NCBI GenBank assembly: GCA_905182735.1
Contig: CAJJCT010000031.1
Coordinates: 1 to 64,000, forward strand
Source of the DNA: Candidatus Marivariicella framensis
GTDB taxonomy: Bacteria > Bacteroidota > Bacteroidia > Flavobacteriales > Flavobacteriaceae
Direction: 5' to 3'
DNA: 64,000 nucleotides
Position numbers and translations under genes: made by a program. The notes beneath the pieces were generated by a model. The model was not told where the DNA came from. It made no database searches and worked only from the letters and a program-made list of their open reading frames with translations. This document shows positions 26,744-36,318 of this stretch, piece after piece (within the stretch, counting starts at the first letter, position 1; each line of letters opens with the position of its first letter).

Positions 26744-28072
26744 CTAGGCTTTTGCATAAGCCTCTTTTACAAAACTTTCAAAATTGATTTTTTTTACTTT
26801 CAATGGGCCGTGCTCCTTATAAAAGTCTAAAAGCTTTTTACTCATTAATTGCTCTTGAAGTCGTTTTCCTTCTTCTTGATTAGATAAAATTCGGTTTATT
26901 GTTCCTTCCATCTCCTCGTCTCCAGGAGCAGGTTGTCCATATTGAGCCATTTGCTTTAATATCATTTCTTTTGCAAAATCCTTTAGTTCTTCAATTTTAA
27001 CCTGTAGGTCATTATCCACAATGATTTTTCCCTCAATTAATTGATACCTAATTCCTTTCTCAGATTTAGCGTATTCTTTTTCTGCTTTTTCAGGACTTAA
27101 AGTTTCTTTTCCTGAATTTTGCATCCATTTAACTAGGAATTTTTCAGGTAATTTAAATTTTGTGTTTTTAATCAGAAATTCCGTAACATCATTAAGTAGT
27201 TTTTGTTCAGATTGTTGCTCTAATTGCTTTTCTATACCCTCTGCAATTTTTAATTTTAATTCTTTTTCAGACTTAACAGTTCCTGGCTCATAAACTTTAT
27301 CAAATAATTCTTGATTTAAATCAGCAAGAATTCTTTCATTAACTTCTTTAATTTCAACCGAGATATTTCCAATTATATTTGATGCTGCTTCGTTACTAAT
27401 TCCCAAAATACGCTGAGCTTTGTTTGTTTCATTAAACATCCCCTTTCCCTCAATTGAAATTGAACCCCCTGGCTTAGAAGCTAATATTAAATCTTTATTC
27501 TTTTTTCCTTCTATGTCGTTAACTGTAAATGTTGATGTTGTTTCTATTCCATTTTCTTTAGAATCAAAAGAAGCAGTTATTTCATAATCTTTTTTAACTT
27601 CTTGTTTTGAAATTATTTTACCATATTGTTTTAAAATATTGTTTAACTGATCATTAATCATTTTATCATCAGCTATGATTTTATAATGTGTGACTTTTTT
27701 TCTTGTTTTGAGATCAATTTCGAATTTTGGTGACAACCCTAGCTCAAAGTTAAAGTCGAGGCTTTCAGATTTCCAATCTAAATTATTATCCATAATCGGC
27801 ATAGGGTTTCCCAATATTGCTATTTTTTCGTCTTTAAGATACTTGTCTAAACTTTCTTGTAATATTTTATTTACTTCATCAGCAGTTATTGAGTTTTCAT
27901 ATTGTTTTTTTATCATCCCCATTGGGACATAACCTTTACGAAAACCTGGAACATTGGCAGTTTTACGATAATTTTTTAATACCTCTTCAACCTTGGATGC
28001 AAAATCCTTACGATCTAAGTTAATTGTTATGATTGAATTAAGTGAATCAGTATCTTTACGTGAAATTAGCAT
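26744..28072 (-). CDS. tig: Trigger factor
   Basis: N-terminal ribosome-binding GFRKGYVPMGMIKKQYENSI; directly upstream of clpP-clpX. Confidence 0.92.
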   Translation of the reverse strand: MLISRKDTDSLNSIITINLDRKDFASKVEEVLKNYRKTANVPGFRKGYVPMGMIKKQYENSITADEVNKILQESLDKYLKDEKIAILGNPMPIMDNNLDWKSESLDFNFELGLSPKFEIDLKTRKKVTHYKIIADDKMINDQLNNILKQYGKIISKQEVKKDYEITASFDSKENGIETTSTFTVNDIEGKKNKDLILASKPGGSISIEGKGMFNETNKAQRILGISNEAASNIIGNISVEIKEVNERILADLNQELFDKVYEPGTVKSEKELKLKIAEGIEKQLEQQSEQKLLNDVTEFLIKNTKFKLPEKFLVKWMQNSGKETLSPEKAEKEYAKSEKGIRYQLIEGKIIVDNDLQVKIEELKDFAKEMILKQMAQYGQPAPGDEEMEGTINRILSNQEEGKRLQEQLMSKKLLDFYKEHGPLKVKKINFESFVKEAYAKA

Positions 28073-28090
28073 TTAAAATAATTTAGTGCG

Positions 28091-28121
28091 CAAAAATACA
28101 ATAAAATAGGCCCCTATCCAA
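28091..28121 (-). promoter_or_regulatory. Putative promoter of tig-clpP-clpX (TTG-N20-TATTTTTG on minus strand)
   Basis: Complement of CAAAAATA (28091-28098) and CAA (28119-28121); matches the Bacteroidota -7/-33 consensus. Confidence 0.5.
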
Positions 28122-28228
28122 CGAGTTTTAAATTAAGAATTGTTGGTTTTGAGAATGTAAATTATATTAGCTTGGTAATTGTAGGTTAGTAAACAGTTTT
28201 AAAGTTTTAAAAAATTAAACTTTATGTG

Positions 28229-28258
28229 TTGTGCTAACAAAATAAAATCATATTTTTG
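28229..28258 (+). promoter_or_regulatory. Putative promoter of rpsP-rimM (TTG-N19-TATTTTTG)
   Basis: TTG at 28229-28231 and TATTTTTG at 28251-28258; matches the Bacteroidota -33/-7 consensus. Confidence 0.6.
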
Positions 28259-28280
28259 CCGACCAATTCATTAATAAACA

Positions 28281-28297
28281 GAAGGTCGGGTACCTTC
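28281..28297 (+). promoter_or_regulatory. Small 5' leader hairpin just upstream of rpsP
   Basis: gaaggt-cgggt-accttc stem-loop, 14 nt before the rpsP ATG. Confidence 0.4.
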
Positions 28298-28311
28298 ACA
28301 AATTAATTTTT

Positions 28312-29058
28312 ATGCCAGTACGAATTAGATTACAAAGACACGGAAAAAAAGGAAAACCATTTTATTGGGTAGTAGCAGCAGATTCTCGTTCTAAGAGAGA
28401 TGGGCGTTACTTAGAAAAAATAGGCACTTATAATCCCAACATAAATCCAGCATTAATTGATATCAATGCAGACAGTGCTTTAAAATGGTTGGAAAATGGT
28501 GCAGTTCCCTCTGAAACTGCCAGAAATTTACTTTCCTATCTTGGAATAATGTTGAAACATCATCTTAATGGAGGTGTCAAAAAAGGGGCGCTTACGCAAG
28601 AACAGGCTAATGAGAAGTTTGATAAATGGTTGGAGGAAAAAGAAGAAAAAATTCAAACTAAAGTTGAAGGTTTGAGTAAAGAAGAATCTCAGACTAAAAA
28701 GAAAGCTCTTGAGGCTGAAAAAGCTGTTAGTGATAAAAGAATAACAGACGCAGCCAATGCTTTAGCTGAGGCTAATACTGAAGAAACTACTGCTGTTGAA
28801 GAGACTCCTGCTGCTGAAGAGACTCCTGCTGCTGCTGAAGAAACTGCTGTTGAAGAGAATCCTGCTGTTGAAGAGGCTCCTGCTGTTGAAGAGAATCCTG
28901 CTGCTGAAGAGGTTCCTGCTACTGAAGAGGCTCCTGTTGTTGAAGAGAATCCTGCTGTTGAAGAGACTCCTGCTGCTGAAGAGGTTCCTGCTGCTGAAGA
29001 GGCTCCTGCTGTTGAAGAGAATCCTGCTACTGAAGAAGCCTCTGCTCCTGAAAAATAA
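28312..29058 (+). CDS. rpsP: 30S ribosomal protein S16 with long acidic repetitive C-terminal extension
   Basis: [42 protein letters not shown]; tail of EE-x-PA repeats. Confidence 0.96.
   Translation: MPVRIRLQRHGKKGKPFYWVVAADSRSKRDGRYLEKIGTYNPNINPALIDINADSALKWLENGAVPSETARNLLSYLGIMLKHHLNGGVKKGALTQEQANEKFDKWLEEKEEKIQTKVEGLSKEESQTKKKALEAEKAVSDKRITDAANALAEANTEETTAVEETPAAEETPAAAEETAVEENPAVEEAPAVEENPAAEEVPATEEAPVVEENPAVEETPAAEEVPAAEEAPAVEENPATEEASAPEK
28795..29046 (+). repeat. 18-bp coding tandem repeats (about 14 units, consensus gYtgaagagRNtcctgct) encoding (A-x-E-E-x-P)n
   Basis: Direct reading; units such as gttgaagagaatcctgct and gctgaagaggttcctgct recur. Confidence 0.9.
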
Positions 29059-29076
29059 TATCTTCATAATATTTCC

Positions 29077-29601
29077 ATGAAAAAAGAGGCCTGTTTTTAT
29101 CTGGGCACTATAATTGGAAAGTATAGTTTTAAAGGAGAGCTACTAGTTAAAACTGATACGGATAACATCAATAGCTACACTTCCTTAACAAGTGTTTTTA
29201 TAGATATTGAAAATAGGTTAATTCCGTATTTTGTTAAACATTGTTTAGTTCATAAATCATCCCTATTACGTTTTAAACTTGAAGATGTATCCGGTGAAGA
29301 AGCGGCTAATGTATTATTAAGAAAAAAAATATATCTTCCACTTGAGCTTCTTCCAAACTTAACGGGAAATAAGTTTTATTATCATGAAGTTATTGGATTC
29401 AAAATTATAGATCAAAAAAAAGGTGAAATCGGAACTATTTTAAAAATAAATGATCAAACTGCCCAACCGCTATTTGAAGTTAATGATGGTAATAAAAAAA
29501 TATTGATTCCCTTACATGATGATTTACTAATCAACTTAAACAGGAAAGATAAAAGTATTTTGGTGAATCTACCTGATGGACTTATTGATCTTTTTCATTA
29601 A
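29077..29601 (+). CDS. rimM: 16S rRNA processing protein RimM
   Basis: YLGTIIGKYSFKGELLVKTDTD; YYHEVIGFKI; LIPLHDDLLINLN; follows rpsP. Confidence 0.92.
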   Translation: MKKEACFYLGTIIGKYSFKGELLVKTDTDNINSYTSLTSVFIDIENRLIPYFVKHCLVHKSSLLRFKLEDVSGEEAANVLLRKKIYLPLELLPNLTGNKFYYHEVIGFKIIDQKKGEIGTILKINDQTAQPLFEVNDGNKKILIPLHDDLLINLNRKDKSILVNLPDGLIDLFH

Positions 29602-29649
29602 TGATTTTATTAAAACATGTACCTTTATATGCCCTATAACAAATAGACT

Positions 29650-30825
29650 ATGAATCCAGACTTATTTATTGCCCCCGACTATTATAATCTTGATGATTTA
29701 CTAACTGAAGAACACAAATTAGTTAGAGACGCTTCAAGGAGTTGGGTTAAAAAAAATGTATCTCCAATAATTGAAAAACACTCACAAGAGGCTACTTTTC
29801 CAAAAAAACTAATTCCTGGATTAGCTAGTATTGGAGCTTTTGGGCCTTATATTCCCGAAGAGTATGGTGGCGCAGGATTAGATCATATAAGTTATGGCCT
29901 GATAATGCAAGAGATTGAAAGAGGTGATTCAGGAATTAGGTCAACCGCATCTGTTCAATCTTCGCTTGTTATGTTCCCTATTTGGAAATATGGAACTGAA
30001 GAACAAAAGAAAAAATATTTACCAAAATTAGCTGATGGCTCGTTAATGGGTTGTTTTGGATTAACAGAACCTGATCATGGCTCTAACCCTAGTGGAATGA
30101 CAACTCGTTTTACAGAAAAAGAAGATCATTATTTATTAAATGGAGCTAAATTGTGGATATCAAACTCTCCTTTTGCTGACATAGCTGTTGTTTGGGCTAA
30201 AGATGATAAAAACAGAATACATGGTCTAATCGTAGAAAGAGGAATGGAAGGTTTTAGTACTCCTGAAACTCATAACAAATGGTCTTTACGAGCCTCAGCA
30301 ACTGGTGAATTAGTATTTAACAATGTCAAAGTTCCAAAAAATAATATACTTCCTGGAAGATCTGGATTAGGAGCACCTCTTTCATGTCTTGATTCAGCTA
30401 GATATGGCATTGCTTGGGGAGCAATTGGAGTAGCGATGGACTGTTATGACACAGCGCTTCGTTATGCAAAAGAAAGAGTTCAATTTGATAAGCCAATTGC
30501 AGGAAAACAATTACAGCAAAAAAAATTAGCTGAAATGATAACTGAAATTACAAAAGCTCAACTTCTAGCATGGAGGCTTGGCGTTTTAAAAAATGAAGGA
30601 AAAGCTACATCAGCGCAAATATCAATGGCTAAAAGAAATAATGTTGAAATTGCTGCAAACATTACAAGACAAGCAAGACAAATGCTTGGAGGAATGGGAA
30701 TTACTGGAGAATACTCAGTGATGAGGCATATGATGAATTTAGAGTCGGTTCTAACTTACGAAGGAACCCATGATATTCATTTATTAATTACAGGTTTAGA
30801 TGTTACAGGTTTAAATGCATTTTAA
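29650..30825 (+). CDS. Acyl-CoA dehydrogenase (glutaryl-CoA dehydrogenase-like)
   Basis: GCFGLTEPDHGSNPSGM; LWISNSPFADIAVVWAK; QMLGGMGITGEYSVMRHMMNLESVLTYEGTHDIH. Confidence 0.93.
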   Translation: MNPDLFIAPDYYNLDDLLTEEHKLVRDASRSWVKKNVSPIIEKHSQEATFPKKLIPGLASIGAFGPYIPEEYGGAGLDHISYGLIMQEIERGDSGIRSTASVQSSLVMFPIWKYGTEEQKKKYLPKLADGSLMGCFGLTEPDHGSNPSGMTTRFTEKEDHYLLNGAKLWISNSPFADIAVVWAKDDKNRIHGLIVERGMEGFSTPETHNKWSLRASATGELVFNNVKVPKNNILPGRSGLGAPLSCLDSARYGIAWGAIGVAMDCYDTALRYAKERVQFDKPIAGKQLQQKKLAEMITEITKAQLLAWRLGVLKNEGKATSAQISMAKRNNVEIAANITRQARQMLGGMGITGEYSVMRHMMNLESVLTYEGTHDIHLLITGLDVTGLNAF

Positions 30826-30831
30826 TAAATT

Positions 30832-33186
30832 CTAAAAATCAAACACAAGACCAAAAGATGGAAGTGGAGTATTTCTGTCTTCACGCTCAATTTTTATAAG
30901 TTCTCGAGGAGTAATTAAGTTGCCATTCGCATTTCTTGCTAAACTAAACTCATCAGGCCTAGTAATATCTTGTGACAAAAAGTTTTGTAATTCTATATAG
31001 AAGTTAAAAGATAATTTCTCAAAGTTCCATTTTTTATCTAACCGAATATCACCTTGCTTAAAAGAAGTTAATCTATCCTGACCAAGACGACTGTAATCAA
31101 GAACAATTTTAGGATAGGTTGTCAAAGTTGCTGATACATCTGTAGGAGCATATGGAGTTGACCCAGCATAACGATAACGAGCACTTAATTCCCAGTTTTT
31201 AGGTAACTTATATCCTCCTGTAAAAGTAATAAGACTCCCACTGTCCCATAAAGATGGAAGTTTTCTAGTTTCTAATCCAGAAAATTTACTGCTAAAAAGT
31301 GTATATGCAAAAATTCCATAAAAATTATTTGATAATTTTTGTTGAAATAAAACTTCAACCCCCTGACTTAAACCACTTCCACTATCAATAATAGCCTCAT
31401 TTCCAAGAACCTCAAAGTCAGCCCCTTTATTGGCAAGCGAAACACCGTCTAAAACTGAAACAGGATATTGATTATAAACTTTTCTAAAGGCTTCAATAGT
31501 AAGTCTAGCAGAAGGACTTACGCCGTATTCAAAGCCAAATACGTAATGATCACTTTGCGTATATCGGTTGGACTTGTTAATAAATTCTCCATCATTGTTT
31601 TGAAAGCCAAGCATAGTGTATGTTGGAATTTTGAAATACCTGCCAACTGAAGCGTTCAATTTCCATCTACTGTTTCTATCTAAAGCATAAGAAAAAGAGA
31701 GTCTCGGTGATAAATTATCAGTAATATTTGAACCATTTGTATAGCTATCTGCATCACTACGAAGACCCAGTGCAATACTTAAACGTTCATTATAAAAAGA
31801 ACGGCTAACCTTTCCAAAAAATCCATATTTAGTAAAATTAATCGCAGTATTGTATTGAAAATTACTAATTAAGTCTTTTGTTTTATTTCCATATATAGAT
31901 TGCTGAATATTTAACCCATAAGAAAGTTTCCAAGCTTCTAAATAATTGATTGCGTGAACTCTTACTTTGGTTTCTTGCTCTTTAGAGTCGTTTTGGAAGA
32001 GGATTCCAGTTTTATCCTCATTGTCTTCATATCGACTGAATATATTTTTAAGTCTGTTTGTACTAAGCGTTGTGATTATTTGTCCATTACCACTTTTTAA
32101 TTTATGCTTCCAAGTTAGTCCCATTGTTATGGTCTGTTGTTGGATAATTGGCGTAGTTTCAATCAAACCTTGTTGCTCTGGATCAAAATCATCTGGCGAA
32201 ACAACAGAAAAATCATCTAAAGATCCCAAGCCTATGAAGGTTAAACTGTTTTGCTCATCTATTTTATGATTTAACTTCCATTGATAGTCCCAGTAGTCAG
32301 GTCTAATAGGAAGTCCTATTAATTCAAACACAAATTGAAGATAACTCCTTCTTGCAGAAATCATTAATGTAGTATTTGATCTTTCCTTTTTACCCTTAAA
32401 CATAGGACCATTAAAAGTAGCACCAGCCTCACTTGCTCCTACTCGAAAATTAACAGAACCTTTTTTACTATTTCCTTCTCTTTGTTCAAAAGCTAAAACC
32501 CCTGATAAAGGATTATCATACTCTGCTCCAAATGCAGAAGAAGAAAGTGTTACTTCTCTTATGAAAGAAACATTAAGCATCCCAACCGGACCTCCAGCAC
32601 TCCCTTGTGTGCTGAAATGATTAATATTAGGTATCTCAACTCCATCTAAATAATAAACACTTTCATTTGGGGCTCCACCACGAATAATAAAATCATTTCT
32701 AAATCCTCCGCTGGATGGAGAAATTCCAGGAAGGCTTTGTGCAACCTTTGTAATATCGTTATTTCCGCCAGGATAAGTTTCAATTTCTACTGAAGAAAAG
32801 GTTTGAGTTGACAAAGGTGTCTCTATGCTGTTTCTAAATGAGCTGTTTGACAAGATTACTTCTTCTAAAAGGTATAAAGTTTTGGAAAGTTTAAAAAGCA
32901 AATCAGAAGTTCCGACAGATTTAACTATGATATTATATTTAGTTTGACTTTTATATCCAAGGAAGCTAACAGTCAAATTATATGTTTTAGTTTCAATATT
33001 TTCAATTTTGAAAAACCCATTTTTATCGGTAATGACTCCGATTGAAGTTCCATCTATAAGAACATTAGCACCACTTAAAGGTGATAAAAATTTAGATTCT
33101 ATAATCCTTCCTTGAATATCTCCAGAGTTTTGGGAAAACAATGTAAGAGAATTTAATATTATGGAAATAAATAGGAGTAATCGCAA
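30832..33186 (-). CDS. TonB-dependent receptor with CarboxypepD_reg-like domain
   Basis: SGDIQGRIIESKFLSPLSGANVLIDGTSIGVITDKNGFF; plug FIIRGGAPNESVYYLDGVEIPNINHF. Confidence 0.92.
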   Translation of the reverse strand: MRLLLFISIILNSLTLFSQNSGDIQGRIIESKFLSPLSGANVLIDGTSIGVITDKNGFFKIENIETKTYNLTVSFLGYKSQTKYNIIVKSVGTSDLLFKLSKTLYLLEEVILSNSSFRNSIETPLSTQTFSSVEIETYPGGNNDITKVAQSLPGISPSSGGFRNDFIIRGGAPNESVYYLDGVEIPNINHFSTQGSAGGPVGMLNVSFIREVTLSSSAFGAEYDNPLSGVLAFEQREGNSKKGSVNFRVGASEAGATFNGPMFKGKKERSNTTLMISARRSYLQFVFELIGLPIRPDYWDYQWKLNHKIDEQNSLTFIGLGSLDDFSVVSPDDFDPEQQGLIETTPIIQQQTITMGLTWKHKLKSGNGQIITTLSTNRLKNIFSRYEDNEDKTGILFQNDSKEQETKVRVHAINYLEAWKLSYGLNIQQSIYGNKTKDLISNFQYNTAINFTKYGFFGKVSRSFYNERLSIALGLRSDADSYTNGSNITDNLSPRLSFSYALDRNSRWKLNASVGRYFKIPTYTMLGFQNNDGEFINKSNRYTQSDHYVFGFEYGVSPSARLTIEAFRKVYNQYPVSVLDGVSLANKGADFEVLGNEAIIDSGSGLSQGVEVLFQQKLSNNFYGIFAYTLFSSKFSGLETRKLPSLWDSGSLITFTGGYKLPKNWELSARYRYAGSTPYAPTDVSATLTTYPKIVLDYSRLGQDRLTSFKQGDIRLDKKWNFEKLSFNFYIELQNFLSQDITRPDEFSLARNANGNLITPRELIKIEREDRNTPLPSFGLVFDF

Positions 33187-33223
33187 TTAGCCGATAATTA
33201 AACTAAACAATGATATAAAATAT

Positions 33224-33766
33224 TTAATTGAAATCTTTTTTTTTAGACTTTCTTTTTGAGCTTTTTTTTAACTTTTCTTTAGCTTCTTCTAGCGTTTTTT
33301 CTCTCTCTTTTAGATTAAACTCTTGACGAAGGCCTATCAATTCATCTTCTGAAATAGACTTTTGATCAGATGCTTGAATAGAAACGTCATTTGTTGAGAA
33401 TGATGCTTTATTAGTTTGTTTTCTCATAATTTCCTTCGCAGATTTTAAGTTAAAATACAAACCAGGATCTATTAATTTATTTGCTATATAATTTTCTTTT
33501 TTAATTTTGTCCCATCTCACAAAAACAAACCCTCCTGAAATTGAATCTAGTTTAACTCTGAAAACATGAGCTTTATTTGGTAAAGTTTGATATACCCATA
33601 TTTTTTCAGGCACATATCCTGCCAAGTTTAACAATTCTTCCACGAAGAGTTTTTGCCCATCTAAAGATGAGTCATTTATGGGCTCAAAATATTCATAAGA
33701 ACCAGTATAATCTTGACTGATTAAAAAAAATGATTTGAAAATCAATAATTTAAAAGCTAATCTCAT
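33224..33766 (-). CDS. Hypothetical exported protein with basic C-terminus
   Basis: Intact 180-aa ORF, signal-like N-terminus; no family recognised. Confidence 0.6.
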   Translation of the reverse strand: MRLAFKLLIFKSFFLISQDYTGSYEYFEPINDSSLDGQKLFVEELLNLAGYVPEKIWVYQTLPNKAHVFRVKLDSISGGFVFVRWDKIKKENYIANKLIDPGLYFNLKSAKEIMRKQTNKASFSTNDVSIQASDQKSISEDELIGLRQEFNLKEREKTLEEAKEKLKKSSKRKSKKKDFN

Positions 33767-33831
33767 TTATTAAATTTACAAAATTTACTAAGATTTGAAA
33801 ATAAAAATCAAATACGGATAGTTGAAGATTG

Positions 33832-33913
33832 TACCTTGGGTGGGAATCGAACCCACACTCTCGAAAGAACTGGATTTTGAATCCAGCGCGTCTACCAATT
33901 CCGCCACCAAGGC
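33832..33913 (-). tRNA. tRNA-Leu(CAA)
   Basis: Reverse complement GCCTTGGTGGCGGAATTGGTAGACGCGCTGGATTCAAAATCCAG...GTGGGTTCGATTCCCACCCAAGGTA; anticodon CAA. Confidence 0.95.
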
Positions 33914-34026
33914 ATTAATGTCTGCAAACTTATAAAATAAATCTATTTACTAATGATTTCTTTCAATTAATAGGCTTCTGACAAGAATTAATTTATAAAT
34001 TTGCAAACTCATAAAGTATAAAGCAG

Positions 34027-34959
34027 TTGAAAACACCAGCTAAAATCTTTTCTTGTACGCAAAGTGAAACTTTGTCAAAGCTAATCGCAAATTCTTTTGG
34101 ACATCCTTTAGGTAATGTTTTGTTTTCAAGATATAGTGATGGTGAGTTTCAACCTTCTTTTGAAGAATCAGTTCGTGGTGCAAGAGTTTTTCTAATTGGA
34201 TCAACACATCCAAGTTCCGAAAACCTGATGGAAATGCTTTTAATGCTTGATGCTGCAAAAAGAGCTTCAGCAAGACATATAACTGCGGTTCTTCCATATT
34301 TTGGATGGGCAAGACAAGACAGAAAAGACAAACCTAGAGTTCCAATTGGAGCAAAACTAATTGCGAAATTAATCGAAGCTGCTGGAGCTACTAGAATAAT
34401 AACAATGGATTTACATGCAGATCAAATTCAAGGTTTTTTTGAAAAGCCTGTAGATCATTTATTTGCATCTACTATCTTTCTCCCTTATGTAAAATCTTTA
34501 AAACTTGACAATTTAACTATAGCTTCACCAGATATGGGTGGATCAAAGAGAGCATATGCCTACTCTAAGTTCCTCCAAAGTGATGTTGTAATTTGCTACA
34601 AACAAAGAACTAAAGCCAATGTAATTTCTCACATGGAGCTAATCGGAGATGTAGAAGGGAAAAATGTTATTCTAGTTGATGACATGGTCGATACTGCAGG
34701 AACTCTAGCAAAAGCTGCTGATTTAATGATTGAAAGAGGGGCTCTTTCAGTAAGAGCAATTTGTACTCATGCAATTCTTTCAGGAAATGCATATGAAAAA
34801 ATAGAAAAATCAAAATTAGAAGAATTAATAGTGACTGACTCTATACCGTCAAAAAAAGACCATGAAAAAGTTCGCGTACTTAGTTGTGCGCCCTTATTTG
34901 CCGAGGTCATGAAGAGTGTTCACAATAATTTATCAATCAGTTCAAACTTTATTACTTAA
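34027..34959 (+). CDS. prs: Ribose-phosphate pyrophosphokinase (TTG start)
   Basis: GNVLFSRYSDGEFQPSFEESVRGARVFLIGST; LPYFGWARQDRKDKPRVPIGAKL; VILVDDMVDTAGTL. Confidence 0.97.
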   Translation: MKTPAKIFSCTQSETLSKLIANSFGHPLGNVLFSRYSDGEFQPSFEESVRGARVFLIGSTHPSSENLMEMLLMLDAAKRASARHITAVLPYFGWARQDRKDKPRVPIGAKLIAKLIEAAGATRIITMDLHADQIQGFFEKPVDHLFASTIFLPYVKSLKLDNLTIASPDMGGSKRAYAYSKFLQSDVVICYKQRTKANVISHMELIGDVEGKNVILVDDMVDTAGTLAKAADLMIERGALSVRAICTHAILSGNAYEKIEKSKLEELIVTDSIPSKKDHEKVRVLSCAPLFAEVMKSVHNNLSISSNFIT

Positions 34960-34981
34960 ATAAGAAATTAAATTATATAAA

Positions 34982-35641
34982 ATGAAATCAATAACAATTA
35001 AAGGATCTAAAAGAGAAAGCGTGGGTAAAGTAGCTACAAAAGCCCTACGTAATGCTGGAAGAGTTCCGTGTGTAGTTTATGGTGGGGATAATCCTCTTCA
35101 CTTTTCTGCACAAGAACTTGATTTCAGTAAGTTAGTATATACGCCAAACGCTCACACTGTTGAAATCATTTTGGAAGATGAAACAAGAATTAATGCAATT
35201 CTTCAGGATATCCAATTTCATCCTGTAAGTGATTCAATACTTCATGTAGATTTTTATCAATTATTTGATGATAGAGAAGTCTCTATAAATATTCCTGTAA
35301 AAATTGTGGGTGCCGCGCCTGGAGTTTTAAATAGTGGGGGTACTTTAATTTTAAATAAGCGTAAACTGAAAATCAAAGCCATTCCTTCTAATCTTCCAGA
35401 CGATCTGACTATTGATATTTCTGGATTAGAACTTGGTGATAAAGTTTATACTGCAGATCTAAAAAATGAAAATTACACCCTTCAACACTCTGATAACATG
35501 GTTGTTTGTCAAGTTAAAATATCTCGAGCTTCCTTAGTTGAAGAAGAAGAAGAAGAAGTGTTAGAGGGAGAGGCTGCTGAAGGTGCTGAATCTAAAGACA
35601 AAGAAGCTTCTGACAAAGCTACTCCTGCCCCAGAAAAATAA
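34982..35641 (+). CDS. rplY: 50S ribosomal protein L25/general stress protein Ctc with acidic tail
   Basis: L25/Ctc layout: [20 protein letters not shown]-terminal TL5-like domain; tail [33 protein letters not shown]. Confidence 0.95.
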   Translation: MKSITIKGSKRESVGKVATKALRNAGRVPCVVYGGDNPLHFSAQELDFSKLVYTPNAHTVEIILEDETRINAILQDIQFHPVSDSILHVDFYQLFDDREVSINIPVKIVGAAPGVLNSGGTLILNKRKLKIKAIPSNLPDDLTIDISGLELGDKVYTADLKNENYTLQHSDNMVVCQVKISRASLVEEEEEEVLEGEAAEGAESKDKEASDKATPAPEK

Positions 35642-35662
35642 ATTTTAAGATTTATCGCAGTC

Positions 35663-35696
35663 AAAAGCACTCCAAATCTGGAGTGCTTTTTTTATT
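35663..35696 (+). terminator. Rho-independent terminator after rplY
   Basis: aaaagcactcc-aaatct-ggagtgctttt stem-loop followed by a T-rich run. Confidence 0.88.
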
Positions 35697-35703
35697 TTAG
35701 CAT

Positions 35704-36318
35704 ATGATGTGGTTAATTAATTTATTTAAAAAAAGATCTAAATTCGATAAAATGAAAAAATTTCTTATTGTTGGACTTGGAAATGTTGGTGATGATTATA
35801 TTGGAACTAGACATAATATAGGTTTTGAGATTTTAGACATGCTAATTGAAGAGCATAATAAGAATTTTGAACTTTCTAGATATGCTTTAAAAAGCACTTT
35901 TAAATATAAGGGTAAACAATTTATATGCATAAAACCTTCTACATACATGAATCTTAGTGGTAAAGCAGTCAAATATTGGATTCAAAAGGAGAAAATCAAT
36001 CTTGAAAACATTCTTATCATAACTGATGATTTAAATCTTCCATTTTGTCAACTTAGGCTGAAATCCAAAGGAAGCTCTGGAGGACATAACGGACTTAAAA
36101 GTATTGAAGACCTATTAAATACTCCCAATTATCCTAGATTAAGATTTGGAATAGGAGATAAAGAAAAAACATCACAAACTGACTTTGTACTGGGAAAGTG
36201 GAAGGAAAAAGAAAAACTTTTATTAAATAAAAAATTAATTCAAAGCTGCAAAATAATCTTAAGTTTTGGAACTGACGGTATTCAAAATACGATGAATAAT
36301 TTTAATAATAAGACTTAA
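35704..36318 (+). CDS. pth: Peptidyl-tRNA hydrolase (alternative start at Met17)
   Basis: FLIVGLGNVGDDYIGTRHNIGFEILD; KPSTYMNLSGKAV; KGSSGGHNGLKSI. Confidence 0.96.
   Translation: MMWLINLFKKRSKFDKMKKFLIVGLGNVGDDYIGTRHNIGFEILDMLIEEHNKNFELSRYALKSTFKYKGKQFICIKPSTYMNLSGKAVKYWIQKEKINLENILIITDDLNLPFCQLRLKSKGSSGGHNGLKSIEDLLNTPNYPRLRFGIGDKEKTSQTDFVLGKWKEKEKLLLNKKLIQSCKIILSFGTDGIQNTMNNFNNKT

Noticed and set aside
28762-29080. ORFs 28796..29080 (+, [12 protein letters not shown]) and 28762..29067 (-, [11 protein letters not shown])
   Set aside because: Artefacts of the 18-bp rpsP tail repeats, which contain no stops in these frames; extreme low complexity and no independent coding evidence.
31468-32269. 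Plus-strand ORFs inside the second TonB receptor
   Set aside because: Antisense shadow ORFs in a well-supported gene.
34021-34030. TTG start of prs as an anomaly
   Set aside because: Translation gives a normal Prs N-terminus and no nearby in-frame ATG; TTG/GTG starts also appear elsewhere in the window (3732, 57554).
34040-34331. Minus-strand ORFs inside prs
   Set aside because: Antisense to a highly conserved gene; no domain.
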